This document shows positions 21,997 through 33,941 of a stretch of 64,000 nucleotides of DNA, in pieces; positions within the stretch are counted from its first letter, which is position 1; the number at the start of each line of letters is the position of its first letter. Location: assembly GCA_030280995.1 (NCBI GenBank), contig JASXTE010000009.1, positions 124,001 through 188,000 on the forward strand. The letters run 5' to 3'. Under the pieces are notes generated by a model, which had not been told where the DNA came from, did not search any database, and was given only the letters and a program-made list of their open reading frames with translations. Origin of the DNA: Hemileia vastatrix. Taxonomy: Eukaryota; Basidiomycota; Pucciniomycetes; Pucciniales; Zaghouaniaceae. The position numbers and the translations under genes are program-made.

Positions 21997-23130
21997 TTGA
22001 AAAACTATTTATTTATTGTGAATCCCTTTGTAAAATAAGCTAACTTTTACATCTCAAGAAGTTTATCAGCAAGTTGGTTACCATGGATTTCTATGAATTT
22101 TTGCTTCATGCATATCAACCAAACATTAAGTAGGTATCCATACTCTGCATCAGCAAAATGTTTCAGACTTGCTACATTTTACAATTTTGCATAAATTTTT
22201 ATCAAACAGCTTATTTTTTACAAAGCATAATACTATAAGAGAATAAAAATAGATAAAATTTTTAAATATAGGAGAAACTATGATATAAATTGAATTAAAA
22301 TAATACCATTTAGTTTATAATAATAAATTTATTTAAGTGTTGCAATTTTTTTTTACAATCACCTGCATTAATAAAATTCTTTCAAGTAACTGAAAGGTTT
22401 TCTTTAATAATCACTATAATATATGTAAAAAATTAATTTATAATTTTTATTTTTCACAATATATAATTACAGGCTCAAAAATAAATATTTTTTCAACAAA
22501 ATACATTATTTTAAAATTTTTAAATCTTAGATTTCATCAAAGTAAAGCTTCTGGGATCCAAAAAAGAGAATCTTTGCATTAAGTTGCTTATCCCAAACTC
22601 TAAATAATTGGTATGGTTTCCAAGTAATCTTGGTCAATAAACTATATATCTACTAATTATGTGTTAATATAAATTTTTAAAATAAGTTTGTCAATAAAAT
22701 CAAAAAGCTCAAATAAGGTCATTATTTGCATTGAAATATTATCAAAATAACTTGAAAAATTAAAATGATTCTGCATTATATTTTTACCCGTTTATCATGC
22801 AATAATTTTCTATTACATTTGAGTTATTATCTTGGGAATTACTTATAAAGATACATAAATATCCATATTTTATAGAGAAAGATATTCATGAGAAAGCTCA
22901 TCTGTCCGTCCACTCAACTCTTCATTATTAATTCTTTTCAAAATAAAAAATTTATTATAGTAGTGTTTTTGTTGCCATATCCTTTCAAAATTTCATATTT
23001 TCCTTCATTTTGCTTTTCATAACGTATATGATGAGCTCTAGTTGTTCTTATTTTCCTCAGAGAATAATACCTACTAATACATGTGTACTTAATAATAGAT
23101 TCAATGAGATACTCCTTTGATCAACTTCTC
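21997..23130. other. AT-rich intergenic stretch
   Basis: Strongly AT-rich, no repeat or coding frame I can support. Confidence 0.6.
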
Positions 23131-23138
23131 ATTTTTGC

Positions 23139-24016
23139 AGGTCTATTTACAATTTCTGTCATGTTCTTTTGAATAATTCCCCTCAGTATAATGAATGGAA
23201 GCTGAACCCCACCAAAGAACAACTACATAGGTTTTCATTGTTCAATATAAGCTCTCTCAACATTGATATTAATTTGCCATATCCTGAACAAAATTACCGT
23301 GATTCTGAACAAATCCCTGCTATATTCCACAATGCTTTTATCCACTTTCTTCATCAATGCAACTTTCCTGGAAAAACATTTTCTTGGAATCTTGATTGGT
23401 TTCACGAGTGGAATCAAGTTTTGGCAAAAATTATCATTGGAACTGGGATAAAGCTTTGGAAACTAATTATTTGGTTTCTTAATCATTGAACTCTACTTAT
23501 ATTTCCTACATAAATCAAATGGGTGTTCTTCACTGCTGGTTTATAGGTTATGCTGATAAATTACAACTTGGAAATGACTCTGATAGTTTCCGTGAAATAG
23601 TTAAAATAAGAAAGTATAAATAAAATAAAAAAAGGAAGTAAGAACTAATATTTTTCTCTTATTTTTTCCACAATCTTTGTCAGAATTATTTTAACCAAAC
23701 TCACCTTCTTAAAATACTTCCAAGTGGTGAAATCTATGAGAATCTTTTCAAAAATGTCAAATGTTGCTCAGACACCAAAATTGATGATAAAGGGTCTTTT
23801 AAGCAGATATTATTTCCATGGAGATCTGAAGAATTCTCAAGACTTGCACAAAATCTTGACCTCAAACACATTCAAATCCCAGAAAATTACTCTCACTCAG
23901 GAGAAATACTTAAGAACTTGGTGTTATACAATAGATTAAATTTGGTAACCACAATCAAGACTCACTTTAGTTATTTTCCAGTACCCAGGGATTTTGCAAG
24001 TGACTTCTATACTTAA
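23139..24016 (+). pseudogene. Unidentified decayed multi-exon gene
   Basis: A reading frame opens after a TTTTTGCAG acceptor-like site at 23140 and runs to about 23440 with an aromatic-rich protein (PTKEQLHRFSLFNISSLNID, FPGKTFSWNLDWFHEW). The best continuation is in other frames: QMGVLHCWFIGYADKLQLG at about 23516-23620, then, after a probable intron, LPSGEIYENLFKNVKCC to FPVPRDFASDFYT ending at a TAA at 24014-24016. The composition is protein-like throughout but frames shift and stops occur. I do not recognise a family. It converges on the SNF2 pseudogene. Confidence 0.4.
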
Positions 24017-24249
24017 TTATATCTCTCTTCTCTTAATCCTCAACAATTAAGACTTCTTAATTTTTAAGCCCCAATAAAAATTTCCTACATACTTCAATAA
24101 ATTTCAAATTCTAATGTGAGTTATTGATGAATTCACTAAGAAAATATCTAGCAGACTCATGTTCCTTGTTTCTAATGCTTGTGAAACTTAGCCTTAAAAA
24201 ATTAGAATGGATAAATTTTTTTAGCTATGATGCAACTTTATTTAAAGAA

Positions 24250-26671
24250 ATTTTCACCTACATTGATAGCTTAATCTTTTCTCTTTGTATCTTATATATT
24301 CTGAACTCAATACTTCTGCTTACAAAATGATTGAGTAGATGAAATTCATTTTGCTGGCCCATTGTATACAGACAATCAACTGCTTTCTGTTCAACTGCTG
24401 GATTCCAATTAGGCTCCTGTTTCAATAAATTAAACAAATTCTCTTTTCAACCTTTTTTATTTCAATATAAGACTCTTTGACTTACCATTATATATTTATT
24501 TTGGGCACATCTCAAGTCTATTCCAACTTCTGCATCCTTAATTGTACCAAGCAAAACTTGACATCTTTCATCATTTTTGAATTTTTCCAGATTTTCATCC
24601 CTTTTTTTCATGCTCAACTATCCTACAAGCTCTGTGTAGCTAATTACATGGTCTTCTAGAGCCTTTTTTATACAGTTTCAATGGATAGAATATTGAGATG
24701 TTGATTAAGCTAAAAACAACTTATTGAGGTAATTAATAGAACTGCTTACATTTCCAAAAAGTCTGCATATTCTTAAAATATAACAGCCTTGGGACAAATT
24801 ATCCACCTTTCTCCCCTTAAGAAAATTTCTAAATGACTGATTAGATGTATAATCTTTGCTGAATGTTTCCATGTGAAAGGAAATTTTGGAGGTTGATCTG
24901 GGTTTTTGTAGACAAGGTAGTTAGAAAATTGCTGTAAAATTGACAGTTCTTGGAGAAACTCAGCTGAGTCCAGAGGTAGGTTGGTGTTTCAAGATGACCC
25001 ATAATACTCAGAAAAAGGTTCTTGAAGCTTTATAAGTTTTGAGTGCCAAGGTTCTGATGGTTCTACAGATATTCTTTGCTAAATTTTTCAAGGAAGTGAT
25101 AAGATTGCTTCTTTAGTCCTCCACAGGCATATGACATTCATGAGAGTATGTATCAATTTTATTGAGCTAGAGCTTCCTCTGTTTAAGCCATTCATAAGAA
25201 AATTAATCCACAACCATATTTCTTGCCATCTTTCAATTCTGAGGAATGATATAAGGCTTTGAAGATCAGTTGTCCAGTTCTGAAGTGGTTTCCTTTTCAA
25301 GCATAGTCAATACTCAGCCTCAAAGGCAGATATATTCTGATTCTTGTGCAACTGGGGATTCATGATTAAACTCTTAAAATTATGTTAAACATTTCATCAG
25401 CTTTTATAATATTATGTTCAAAAATTTTTGTAATTCAAATGAATGCTTACTGAGCCTCATTTAAAACTATTCTGTACCAAATGATTTTATGAGTTAGTGG
25501 CGTAATAGGTTGAGGACTTTTCTTTGAATAAGATGGACTTGCTGTCTCATAGGTAGTCAAAACAACTAGTTGGTTCTGAAGCTCCTCAAAATTGATTTTC
25601 TTGGAATCATTCCCATAAAGAACCTTGAAAGGCAGTGCATTATCTTCAAAGTCAATTATTATTTCATTGACACAGTTTGATAATGTTGCAAGTGGGAAAA
25701 TGATGAGAATTTCTGATGTCCTATATTTCTCTTGTCCACCACCTAAGAGTTGTAATTATCTGGCTTCACTTTGAGTTGAAGTAATTAGGCCAAGAGTTGA
25801 GAGGGCCTTTCCCAAACCCATATCATCAGCTAAAATTTAAACTAATTCCTGCAGAGGATAACTCTTCTTCAGGAAATGTTTCATAATAATTATTAGAACC
25901 TACTCTCAGCCAGATGTTGTCCGCATTTCTCCACAGGTTTTTTAAATTTTTGGATAAGTTATTTTCATTTTCTATCATAAAATTGATAGCTTGAATCTGA
26001 TGCATTTTCAGAGTTGTTTTGATACCACATATAGATAGATTTTCCATTTGATTATTCCTGGTCCCAGAAATTTCAGAAGTTGTGTGAATACAAGAATGAG
26101 GAATATTGAAGAAGATGGTTGTATTGTAGTGTGGAATCAGTGTCAAATAAATTTGAGCATTTAGAAAGAGTTCTTTAGCCTGACTAATAAAATCAGTCAA
26201 ACAAAAAAGGAGGCCACAAATTCTATACTGCCTGTTTAAAAGTAGAATCAAGTAAGAGAAAAAATAATAAGGTATTTGGGGATTTAAAGCCTTTTCCTCA
26301 GTAAAAATTTGAGATCCAGATCCAATTTTTCCAAGTAGTTGTCCAATTTGACAGCTCTCTTCATTAGAAAGATCACCAATAGGCTTTACCTCTCTTTCAT
26401 TCAATAATCCAAAAACATGAACCAAAGATCTTCCTTGTTGCACAATAACAAGAGTAGATGCTTCATCAAATACTGATCTTTCTTTTGGAAAAAAAGGTTC
26501 AAAATTTAAAGAGAATTTTCCAATGCATCTTAAATTTGAAATTTCAATTAAATGAGTTTTATGGTGAAGGTGGTAGTTTAAATAAAGATAGGATGACAAA
26601 AACGTTTTGAAAGAGAATAAAGTAGAGAATATATATAATATTGGATGAATATTCAAAATTAAACTTTTCAT
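24250..26671 (-). pseudogene. SNF2-family (Rad5/HLTF-like) helicase pseudogene
   Basis: ATG at 26671, open to 25826 (281 codons), with a KMHQIQAINFMIENE block that precedes the helicase core in this family. After a frame change: ILADDMGLGKALSTL (Walker A, about 25840-25790, normally GKT), FPLATLSNCVNEI, WYRIVLNEAQ (Walker B, normally DEAH), LQNWTTDLQSLISFL and CLWRTKEAILSLP (about 25290-25090). The C-terminal helicase lobe has VLLGTIKDAEVGIDL (about 24560) and WNPAVEQKAVDCLYTMGQ (about 24400, normally DRxxRIGQ). In-frame stops, frameshifts and changed catalytic residues mark it as dead. In life such proteins remodel chromatin or act in DNA-damage tolerance in the nucleus. Relatives are, from memory, highly amplified in rust genomes. 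Confidence 0.85.
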
Positions 26672-27419
26672 GTATGATAATAATTAATGTTGACTCACAT
26701 TTTAATAATAACTTAATACAGATAAATAATTAAAAAAGTGAATTATTTTAGAGCCTAAGTTATGTGCCAATATATTAAGATTAGTTTCTTTAACAGTGTA
26801 TATTTTAAAAAGAAATACATTAATTTTTTCCCCTTATCACATATATATATATTTTTTCTTCTACATTAAATTTTTTTAACATTGTCTATGTTTTTTATTC
26901 CAAGGAACAATAAGAAATTTCTATTGATAAGGGCTCAATATCAAATTTTGTCTAGAAAATTTAAAATTATGTGCAAATATTTTTACAGAGTTATATTTTT
27001 ATTAATAAAATTTTTAAAAAGGACTTAAATAGTATTCTTTTTTATATATTTGCGGAAATAAAAATTATAATTGAAATAATATTCTAGACCTAGAATACTA
27101 TGTATCATTTAAGATATTTCTACTAATATCACACCTGACCTCCCAACATTCAATGGATAAAGATATGAAATTGAATATTATGGTATGTTAAGTGTTGTGG
27201 CTCAACCATTTCTCAAACTTTGTCCAACTGATGCTCAACTTAAATCCTAAGCTATGCTCAAGAAGGGATGAATTGAGGCTCAATTTAGGGCCACCTTTTT
27301 ATTCAAACTTTTTTCATATAATTTAAAAAAAGTTTCCTAATACTTTCACAACATTTCTCTAATTATTTCCCAACCTCTTCCTTAAAGTTTCAAAGAGAGG
27401 GAACTGATAGCAGTTCACC
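26672..27419. other. AT-rich intergenic stretch
   Basis: AT-rich; contains TATATATATA runs near 26845. No feature supported. Confidence 0.55.
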
Positions 27420-28617
27420 CCCTGATTTCCTGTGATGTATTAGCCTCCTTTCTCTTACCCTTGCCATCATATCCACCTTTACCAAAAGATGAAGCCTAAT
27501 TAGGAAACTCTTCAAAACTTGGCCTCCTTGAGTTGACATTATGTCTACTCTTCACCAAATCCAATGAAGCCTGACCATAATTTGGCTTCACAAAAGAACC
27601 ATCTGGGAGCTTGAACACTTTCCCATAAAATTCTACCTTTGCTTCAGACAAATCCCTATTCAGTGCGTAACAATGATTGGACTTGTGGCCCTTCCTTCTG
27701 CAATAAGAGCAGACCCAAGGATCACTCCTACCAAACCTCCTATCAAAATCTCTAGGCTGAGAAGGAGCCATAATGGCTTTCTGAGCCTGCTGAAAATAAT
27801 ATGTAGCTGTTTTGTCAGATCATCCAACTGCTCCACTACTGGATCAACCTCTTTGGCTTCTCAGTAGCCTTTCCTTTGTTCACACTTTACTTCTTCCTAG
27901 ATTCTTCCACATCTTTGGCAAAAGCTTCACTGACCTATCTAACATACTTGGTGCTAGCTTCTTGGCAAGAATCCACTTCCAACAGTTTCAGATGGCCCTC
28001 CACAAAATCCTTCACTACAGAAAGAGAAGGCAATTTCTGTTTCCCATTAGGTAGAATTTTCATCTTTTCCATCCTTTCCAACTCCTTAAGGACATCAATT
28101 CTGACATTCCTGGCCAGAGAAAACCAGAAAATATCCCTTCAGAGTCAGTACTCTCCAACTCTTACATATCCACCAAATAATCCACCACTGGCTCCAACTG
28201 AGCCAGAAACTTCCTATAAGTATTGAGGTTGTCCACCCCTCCATAAGATTACCATTCACTTTCTATCATATTGAGATCCCCCATTGAATATCTGGATCCC
28301 CACCTGTCTGTCATCTGCAGACACAACTTTTTCTAATCCTTTCTCCTATAAATCTCTATAGCAGCAACCTCCTTCACCATAGCCCTTTCAACAATATAAA
28401 AGATGATTTTTTTCACCATTTTTAAGTGAGAAGCACCATCCAAATTCCCAGAAGTCTAAAGAAGCTCCAGAAACAACTTCACATCCTCCCCCATAAATAT
28501 AGGCCCCTTACAGGACTTGATCCTGACAGAAGGCTTAACAGAAACAGGAGGATTACCATCCTCAACAACACCAAAAGTGCCACTACCACCACTAGAGAAA
28601 GAGGGTCCAGTAGCCAT
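27420..28617 (-). pseudogene. A3 gag, decayed
   Basis: ATG at 28617 begins a Gly/Ser-rich N-terminus, then about 53 codons to a stop and further stops through the capsid region. The frame reopens at 27771-27496 with an intact zinc knuckle, CSYCRRKGHKSNHC, and the KVFKLPDGSFVKP segment typical of family A. The knuckle would bind element RNA. The copy is not functional. Confidence 0.75.
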
Positions 28618-28700
28618 GGTCCAATAAATTCCAGAAAACCAATCTCCAACCAAGAAGAGAGTCCAAAAGCAAGAGAAAGTCTAAAAAGCTAACAAATCCT

Positions 28701-28718
28701 CCCCCCATGTTGGGGCCA
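28701..28718 (-). other. Primer-binding site of A3
   Basis: Minus strand TGGCCCCAACATGGGGGG, four bases (tttc) inside the LTR end; a mutated form of the A2 site. Confidence 0.65.
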
Positions 28719-28722
28719 GAAA

Positions 28723-30969
28723 TGTAGACTGTTATATAGTACTAGCTATAGGCCTTGAACAAGGGATTTGGAGTAAAACTGGAGAGAAAAACCCCTGTCC
28801 CTTTGAGAAATACCAGGTGAGATTTATTTGCTACAAAAAATTAGAGACCGCTACAATACCCCTTCCAACACAGTTCTTCACTGATTTACAAGTCTAGACA
28901 GTGGCCAAGAGCAGACCAACTTGAACCAAAGAGCCTGAAAACCTGAAATTCAGATAAATCCACACCAGAAACCAAAGACATAGTGCACTTGTTGCACAAA
29001 CACAGCAAAAATACTTGATATAGGTGCAAAGCTACAACAGATAAATCAGTTTCCATATTTAATTTAAATGAAGAAATAATCTTGCAACAAACACAGCCAA
29101 TTGTGGCCAAAAAACAGTGAAAACTGAGTGAGAAGCAATGATATGACTATCAGATTGTTGTATGATAATTAAAGTTTCCCCAAACCGTCATCCTCAGTAT
29201 GTACACACAGACCACCCATCTAAAAATCCATGCACAGCAACAGATTTGGCGCTTTTGACAGCCAAATTCAATAAAAGCCCTCTAGAAATGCTCCCCAGCC
29301 TTCTATAACTGAGGCGGGCATGTGGACCTCCCTGAAGTCAGAAAACCACCAAAAACATCTAATAAAGTCCAAAATATTTAGAAAAATACACCACCACTAC
29401 TAAAACCCTTAAAACACAAAATTAAGCTATGACAAAATTTTTACACAAAATATATAGAAAAATTAGCTCTACTTAATGGTACTAAGCACTTAACCCTAAG
29501 ACTTAAGGATAGCCCATAATACACAAAAAACAAAATTAAAAAGCTATCTTTTAGAAATGAAAAATGAGGAAATGACCCCTTAAAGCTTGGAATGTGAAAA
29601 ATATCAACACAACAACAAATAGAGAGAAATTCTTGGGCTATCCAATGGTAGTACCCACATACCCATAGTCACAATATTCACTGAATAAAACTAAAATAAC
29701 AGATAATTATTTGACTAATGTCAATTAAGACATACATATACTGCACCAAACAGACCAACAGTCAGCCTAGGTATCTCCAGGACTGAGTAATTATTATGCT
29801 TAAAATAAGATAACCTTAATTACATTAAGCTTATTACTTAAAAATAAGGTTAAAATACTTATATATATAGTAATAATACATATATATATAATTATTACAC
29901 TATTATATGACTTATAGTAGTTTAAATAGCTTATCAATAGCCTAATAATACTTATTAAGGTGTTAATGGAGTGATAATATAATTATCCTAAGTGATATTA
30001 AGTAATTATAGACATACATAAGCTTATATGTATACAAAAACCTCATATTCAGTGAGATATGGAGTTATATTATGTATATTTAGGTCTATAAGTGGGTTTT
30101 AACCTCTTAATAGCCTATAAACTTTATTTTTCTGCTTATTTTAGGTCATATGGAGGTATACAGTGGACTCACAATGCCTACACAAGCATATACACCTATT
30201 TCAGGCGCATATATCCAGTTTGGACAACTCAATCTGCTTCCTTGGATTAATTTTCATGTATTTATGGGTTGGGATATGATTACTGGGTTAACATGGATGC
30301 TTGGGGATGTTATTGGGAGCTTAGACAATTAGTTTGGTTCCTTTATATGCTTTGGGCTTTATTTCATCCTCTTTGAATGAGTTATTTTACCTGTTTCTTT
30401 ATGGTATCCACTTTTATCAGTTTATTCTATTTATGGTATGGGTCTGTGGTATCATTAATTGTGATGGAGGGTCTTTACTGGAGGTCTGGGTGTTGAAACT
30501 TCTTGAAGTGGACACCATGGGGAGTTGATGGGCCCTCACAGTGCTGTAATTTCCAGGGATAGCAGTGACATCATCTGGATTGAAGGTCTGTGCACTCCAG
30601 TGGATTTTGGTGTAAGTAAGGGAGGATTTTGACGGTTATTAGACATCACTTACTTACTACAAATTAAAAAAAACACTACAACACAATTAGTATCATATAG
30701 AAATATATAAAGAGGCATTTATAAATTGATATTATCTTTATATAAGCTATAACTATATTTTATTGATCTATTTTCCACCACTAGCACGCATAAAAATCTA
30801 AGTATTGTGAGTCTAATTGAGAATAACTACTTTATTAGTCTTCCCTGAGGTTTAATCACTAAATAATTTATCAATAAGTAGTTGGACCATTAATATTTAC
30901 TATTAAATCATACTTATATACTAGCATAAACTGACACCAACAAAGGCCTCTGCCAATGTTGTAACCACA
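28723..30969 (-). repeat. A3 5' LTR, interrupted by a solo C LTR
   Basis: Family-A LTR in minus orientation in two parts, 28723-29759 and 30937-30969, about 1070 bp together. The last 33 bases (CCAACAAAGGCC... to CCACA) are found only beyond the nested LTR. Confidence 0.85.
29760..30936 (+). mobile_element. Solo LTR of family C (1177 bp) nested in A3
   Basis: Homologous to the C LTR at 56874-58050 and exactly the same length. Ends GTCAGCC...ACTGACA (first T changed to A). Flanked by a perfect 5-bp duplication, CCAAC at 29755-29759 and 30937-30941, which restores the A LTR sequence when the insert is removed. No internal coding of C remains. Confidence 0.9.
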
Positions 30970-31635
30970 ACATTTTTCTCACACTACATCACACAAATGC
31001 TTGTAACTTGTAGAAACTGTTTTAGGTGACTTGCTATGCATTTAGTTAACTTATTTTTTACATATTTTATTTTAAACTACATAATCAATTTCATAAATAT
31101 TACAAAAATTTGGAAGGTAACCAAAATTTTTGGCTGATGCATGTCTGAGGATGTGCAAAAAATTGTTATGAGTATGTAGAATAATTTGTTAAATATGTAT
31201 AAATTAGTTCAGTGTTGCCACAAATTGAGGATTTACTGCACCAATATTTATATATTTAACAAAGGATTTTACATGCACTAAGTTGAATTATTTCAGTTCA
31301 GTTTTACCTAGAAACAAGGTGAGACTGAGCTAAAATGAACTACCATGTTTTATCAGTAAGCCCTGTTGGATGTGCATCAGTAACTGACCCTGAGAAGAAT
31401 CAGAGTTATTTGGATATGCATCAGGAAGATTTTAACATGGATATGCACTATAAGATCTATACTATGTCCAAGTATATATTTCCCATGACCTTAACATCTT
31501 TTCTTTTTCTGAAGTGGCTGAATCATGTCAGGGTTGCATTATTTACCTGATACAGTGGACACACAATATGGTTTTGAAGGGTCTCCACAGTTGCGCTACC
31601 CAGCTTAACTATTGGTGCTAGAGCATTTCAAGCGT
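30970..31635. other. Spacer between A3 and A2
   Basis: Mixed-composition DNA with a 71-codon open frame starting at an ATG (31335-31550, plus). I recognise no family in it and no splice context, so I do not call a gene. Confidence 0.45.
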
Positions 31636-32727
31636 TGTAGACAATCCTATAGTACTAGCTATAGGCCTTGACCAAGGGAGTTGGAGAAAAACCAGAGAGA
31701 AAATCCCCTGTCCCTTTAGAAAAATAGAGTGAGATTTACTTGCTAAAGTAAGTTGGTTCCTGTTTGCTAAAGCCCCTTTTTCAACACACTTGACTGCTTG
31801 ATGAGCCAAGAAAGTAGTCCCCAGACAGACTACCAGACCAGAGAACTGAAATGTAGACCAATGTCCACACCAGAGAAAGCAAAGATACTTGATGTAGGCT
31901 GCAAATTCACACCAGAGACAGCAATAATACTTGCTATAGCTTGCAAGACTATAACAGAGAAAACAGTTGCCAAAGTTGAGTTAAATGAAGAACTCACTTG
32001 CAACAAACACAGCCAATTGTGGCCACAAAAAAGTGAAAACTGAGTGAGGAACAATGGTATCATCTCCAGCTGGTTGTATGATGATTAAGGTTGCCCCAAA
32101 CTGTCTTATTCAATATTTACACACAAACCACTAACTAAGAGCCCATGTGCACCCACCAATCTGGCGCCTGTACCCGCCAAATTGCATAAAAAACCCTCCT
32201 GAAGCACTCCCCAATCTCCTAAAACAGAGGCAGGTGGGCCGCCCGACGTGGGAGATGCCTCCTGAAGCGGCCCGGCCTCCCTGAAGCCAGAAAACCAATA
32301 AAAACAACTAATCTACTTAGAAAAATTAGCTACAACTACTAAAACCTTTAAAACACGGAATTTCACTAAAAAAACATTGACACATGAAATATAGAGAAAT
32401 ATTAGCTCTATCCAATGGTACTAAGCACTTAACCTTAAGACTTAAGGTTAGCCCGTAAAACACAAAAAACAAAATTCAACAGCAATCTTTTATATATAAA
32501 AAATGAGGAAATGAACCCTTAAAACTCAGAATATGAAAAATGTCTTGAAGATATAAAATATAGAAAAAACCAGGGCTATCCAATGATAGTACCCACATGC
32601 CCGCAGACCCAATATCCACGGAATAAAACCAGAAAAATACCCAATTCCTTAACAGATGTCAATTAAGACATGCACAAACAGCGCCAAATCACACAACAAA
32701 GGCCCCTGCCAATGTTGGAAGACCACA
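31636..32727 (-). repeat. 3' LTR of A2 (1092 bp)
   Basis: On the plus strand it reads TGTAGACAATCC to GAAGACCACA, the inverse of the A1 LTR. It includes the 42-bp repeat (31859-31960) and a GC-rich zone (32220-32280). Left flank agcgt; the partner flank is lost. Confidence 0.9.
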
Positions 32728-32740
32728 TCCTCCCTCCAAT
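32728..32740 (-). other. Polypurine tract of A2
   Basis: Minus strand ATTGGAGGGAGGA directly before the 3' LTR, the priming site for plus-strand DNA synthesis. Confidence 0.8.
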
Positions 32741-32808
32741 TGAGAATGTCCACATTCTTTCTTCATCCAACCACCACGTTCAACCTTCTTCCCAATTCCG
32801 CCTCTGAA

Positions 32809-33416
32809 ATGGGTCCTTGCCAATACTGCATCGACAAAAATTTAATCTGCACCATGACACCACCTGTCCATCCATACAGAACGTCCTGCAATGTCTGCCA
32901 ATCTAGAAACAAGACCTGCCACAGACCTGATCCACTATCTTCTGCAACAGATTCACCTCCACCTCAACCTGGTCCATCTTCTGCCAGCACCAAAATATCT
33001 AGGCCATCCATCCTGATACCCAGATTAATCAAAAAGCTTCATACTTCCCAGAAGAGTGCCACAACCCATAAAACAACTAGTTCCACCATCCCTGGTCCAT
33101 CTGATGGTAAAGGACTTTCATTTCTTCCTTCAACTTTAAAACTGATGACTTCTCAGCTCCTCCATCTTCTGATAGTGATGATAACAATGTAGGATCCATT
33201 GCACCACCAACACCAAACCACTTACCCACTATCAAGGCCAAGTTCCAACAACACACATCTCAACAGAAACAACTTCTGCTTCACTACTTCCAATCCACTC
33301 CTGCTAGAGATCCACAGGACATTGAGAACAGAAGACACCTCATTCACCAGTTCAAGGCTAATTCTGAACACTTCATTTCATCTCTTGATTCCTTCTGTAA
33401 TTCCACTAGTACTTGA
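32809..33416 (+). CDS. Antisense gene beta, A2 copy: zinc-cluster-like protein, intact spliced frame
   Basis: Two exons, 32809-33106 (298 nt) and 33157-33416, joined across a 50-nt GT-AG intron with ACTGATGAC near its 3' end, give an uninterrupted 185-residue frame. Residues near the start read CQYCIDKNLIC, 12 residues, CNVCQSRNKTC: C-X2-C-X6-C-X12-C-X2-C-X6-C, which fits the published Zn(II)2Cys6 spacing. A Pro/Ser-rich segment, RPSILIPRLIKKL, an acidic SDSDDNN stretch and a C-terminal helix-like part (FQSTPARDPQDIE, HQFKANSEHF) follow. The frame is also open upstream to an ATG at 32656 inside the LTR, so an LTR-started fusion is possible. The A1 copy has the same exon 1 length, intron site and phase. 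The basic residues lie in the second rather than the first half of the motif, so DNA binding is inference. Confidence 0.75.
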
Positions 33417-33477
33417 GTTTGATTCAGAAAGAAAAATTGACCACACCCTCTGTAGGATGTAACCACAAAACAACCCT

Positions 33478-33933
33478 CAGTTTTAAGTCTTGGGGGACCA
33501 TCCTCATTTTATAGTATTGGGGGACTCAAAAAGCCTCAGTTTAAAGTCTTGGGGGACTCAAAAACCTAAAACATAAACCGAGAACCAGAGATCAACCACA
33601 TTAAGACACAGAGAAAAAACTAACATTCTGGGGTAATTGTAAATAGAGCTTCCAGCCCATCAATTACCCCCAAACTTGCCTTTGCTAAATTCGGAGGCTC
33701 CCCCTGTGGATACCCTCCACCAATCTTTCAAAACCAACTCCAACAACAAAAACTCCTTCGTCAGTTTATAGTCTTGGGGGACTTACAACCCTCAGTTTAA
33801 AGTCTTGGGGGACTTACACAGTTTTCAGTTTAAAGTCTTGACGGACTAGTCTTGATAGAATCTTGAAACCAGCCAGTTTAAAGTCTTGGAGGACTAACAG
33901 AAACCAGATTTCAGTTTAAAGTCTTGATGGACT
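33478..33933 (+). repeat. Interrupted tandem repeats upstream of alpha (A2)
   Basis: Eight copies of CAGTTTAAAGTCTTGG followed by GGGACT or close variants, near 33478, 33508, 33536, 33763, 33792, 33826, 33875 and 33912. Two more single copies occur near 36357 and 36610. They are the inverse of the A1 repeats and end about 9 bp before the alpha TATA-like box. Confidence 0.87.
33630..33670. other. Conserved hairpin H3 in A2 with compensatory change
   Basis: GGGGTAATTG pairs with CAATTACCCC. In all other copies the arms are GTAACTG and CAGTTAC, so a C-G pair has become T-A with pairing kept. The inner helix (AGAGCT/AGCCCAT-type) is also kept. Confidence 0.75.
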
Positions 33934-33941
33934 GGCGGAAT

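Larger units (their letters stand above)
27420..30969 (-). mobile_element. A3: relic of an A-family retrotransposon (gag plus 5' LTR)
   Basis: Minus strand: LTR (28723-30969, interrupted), 4-nt spacer, primer-binding site, gag. Similarity ends near 27420 and nothing of pol or the 3' LTR is present, so it is a 5' fragment. It is more diverged from A1 and A2 than they are from each other. Confidence 0.8.
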
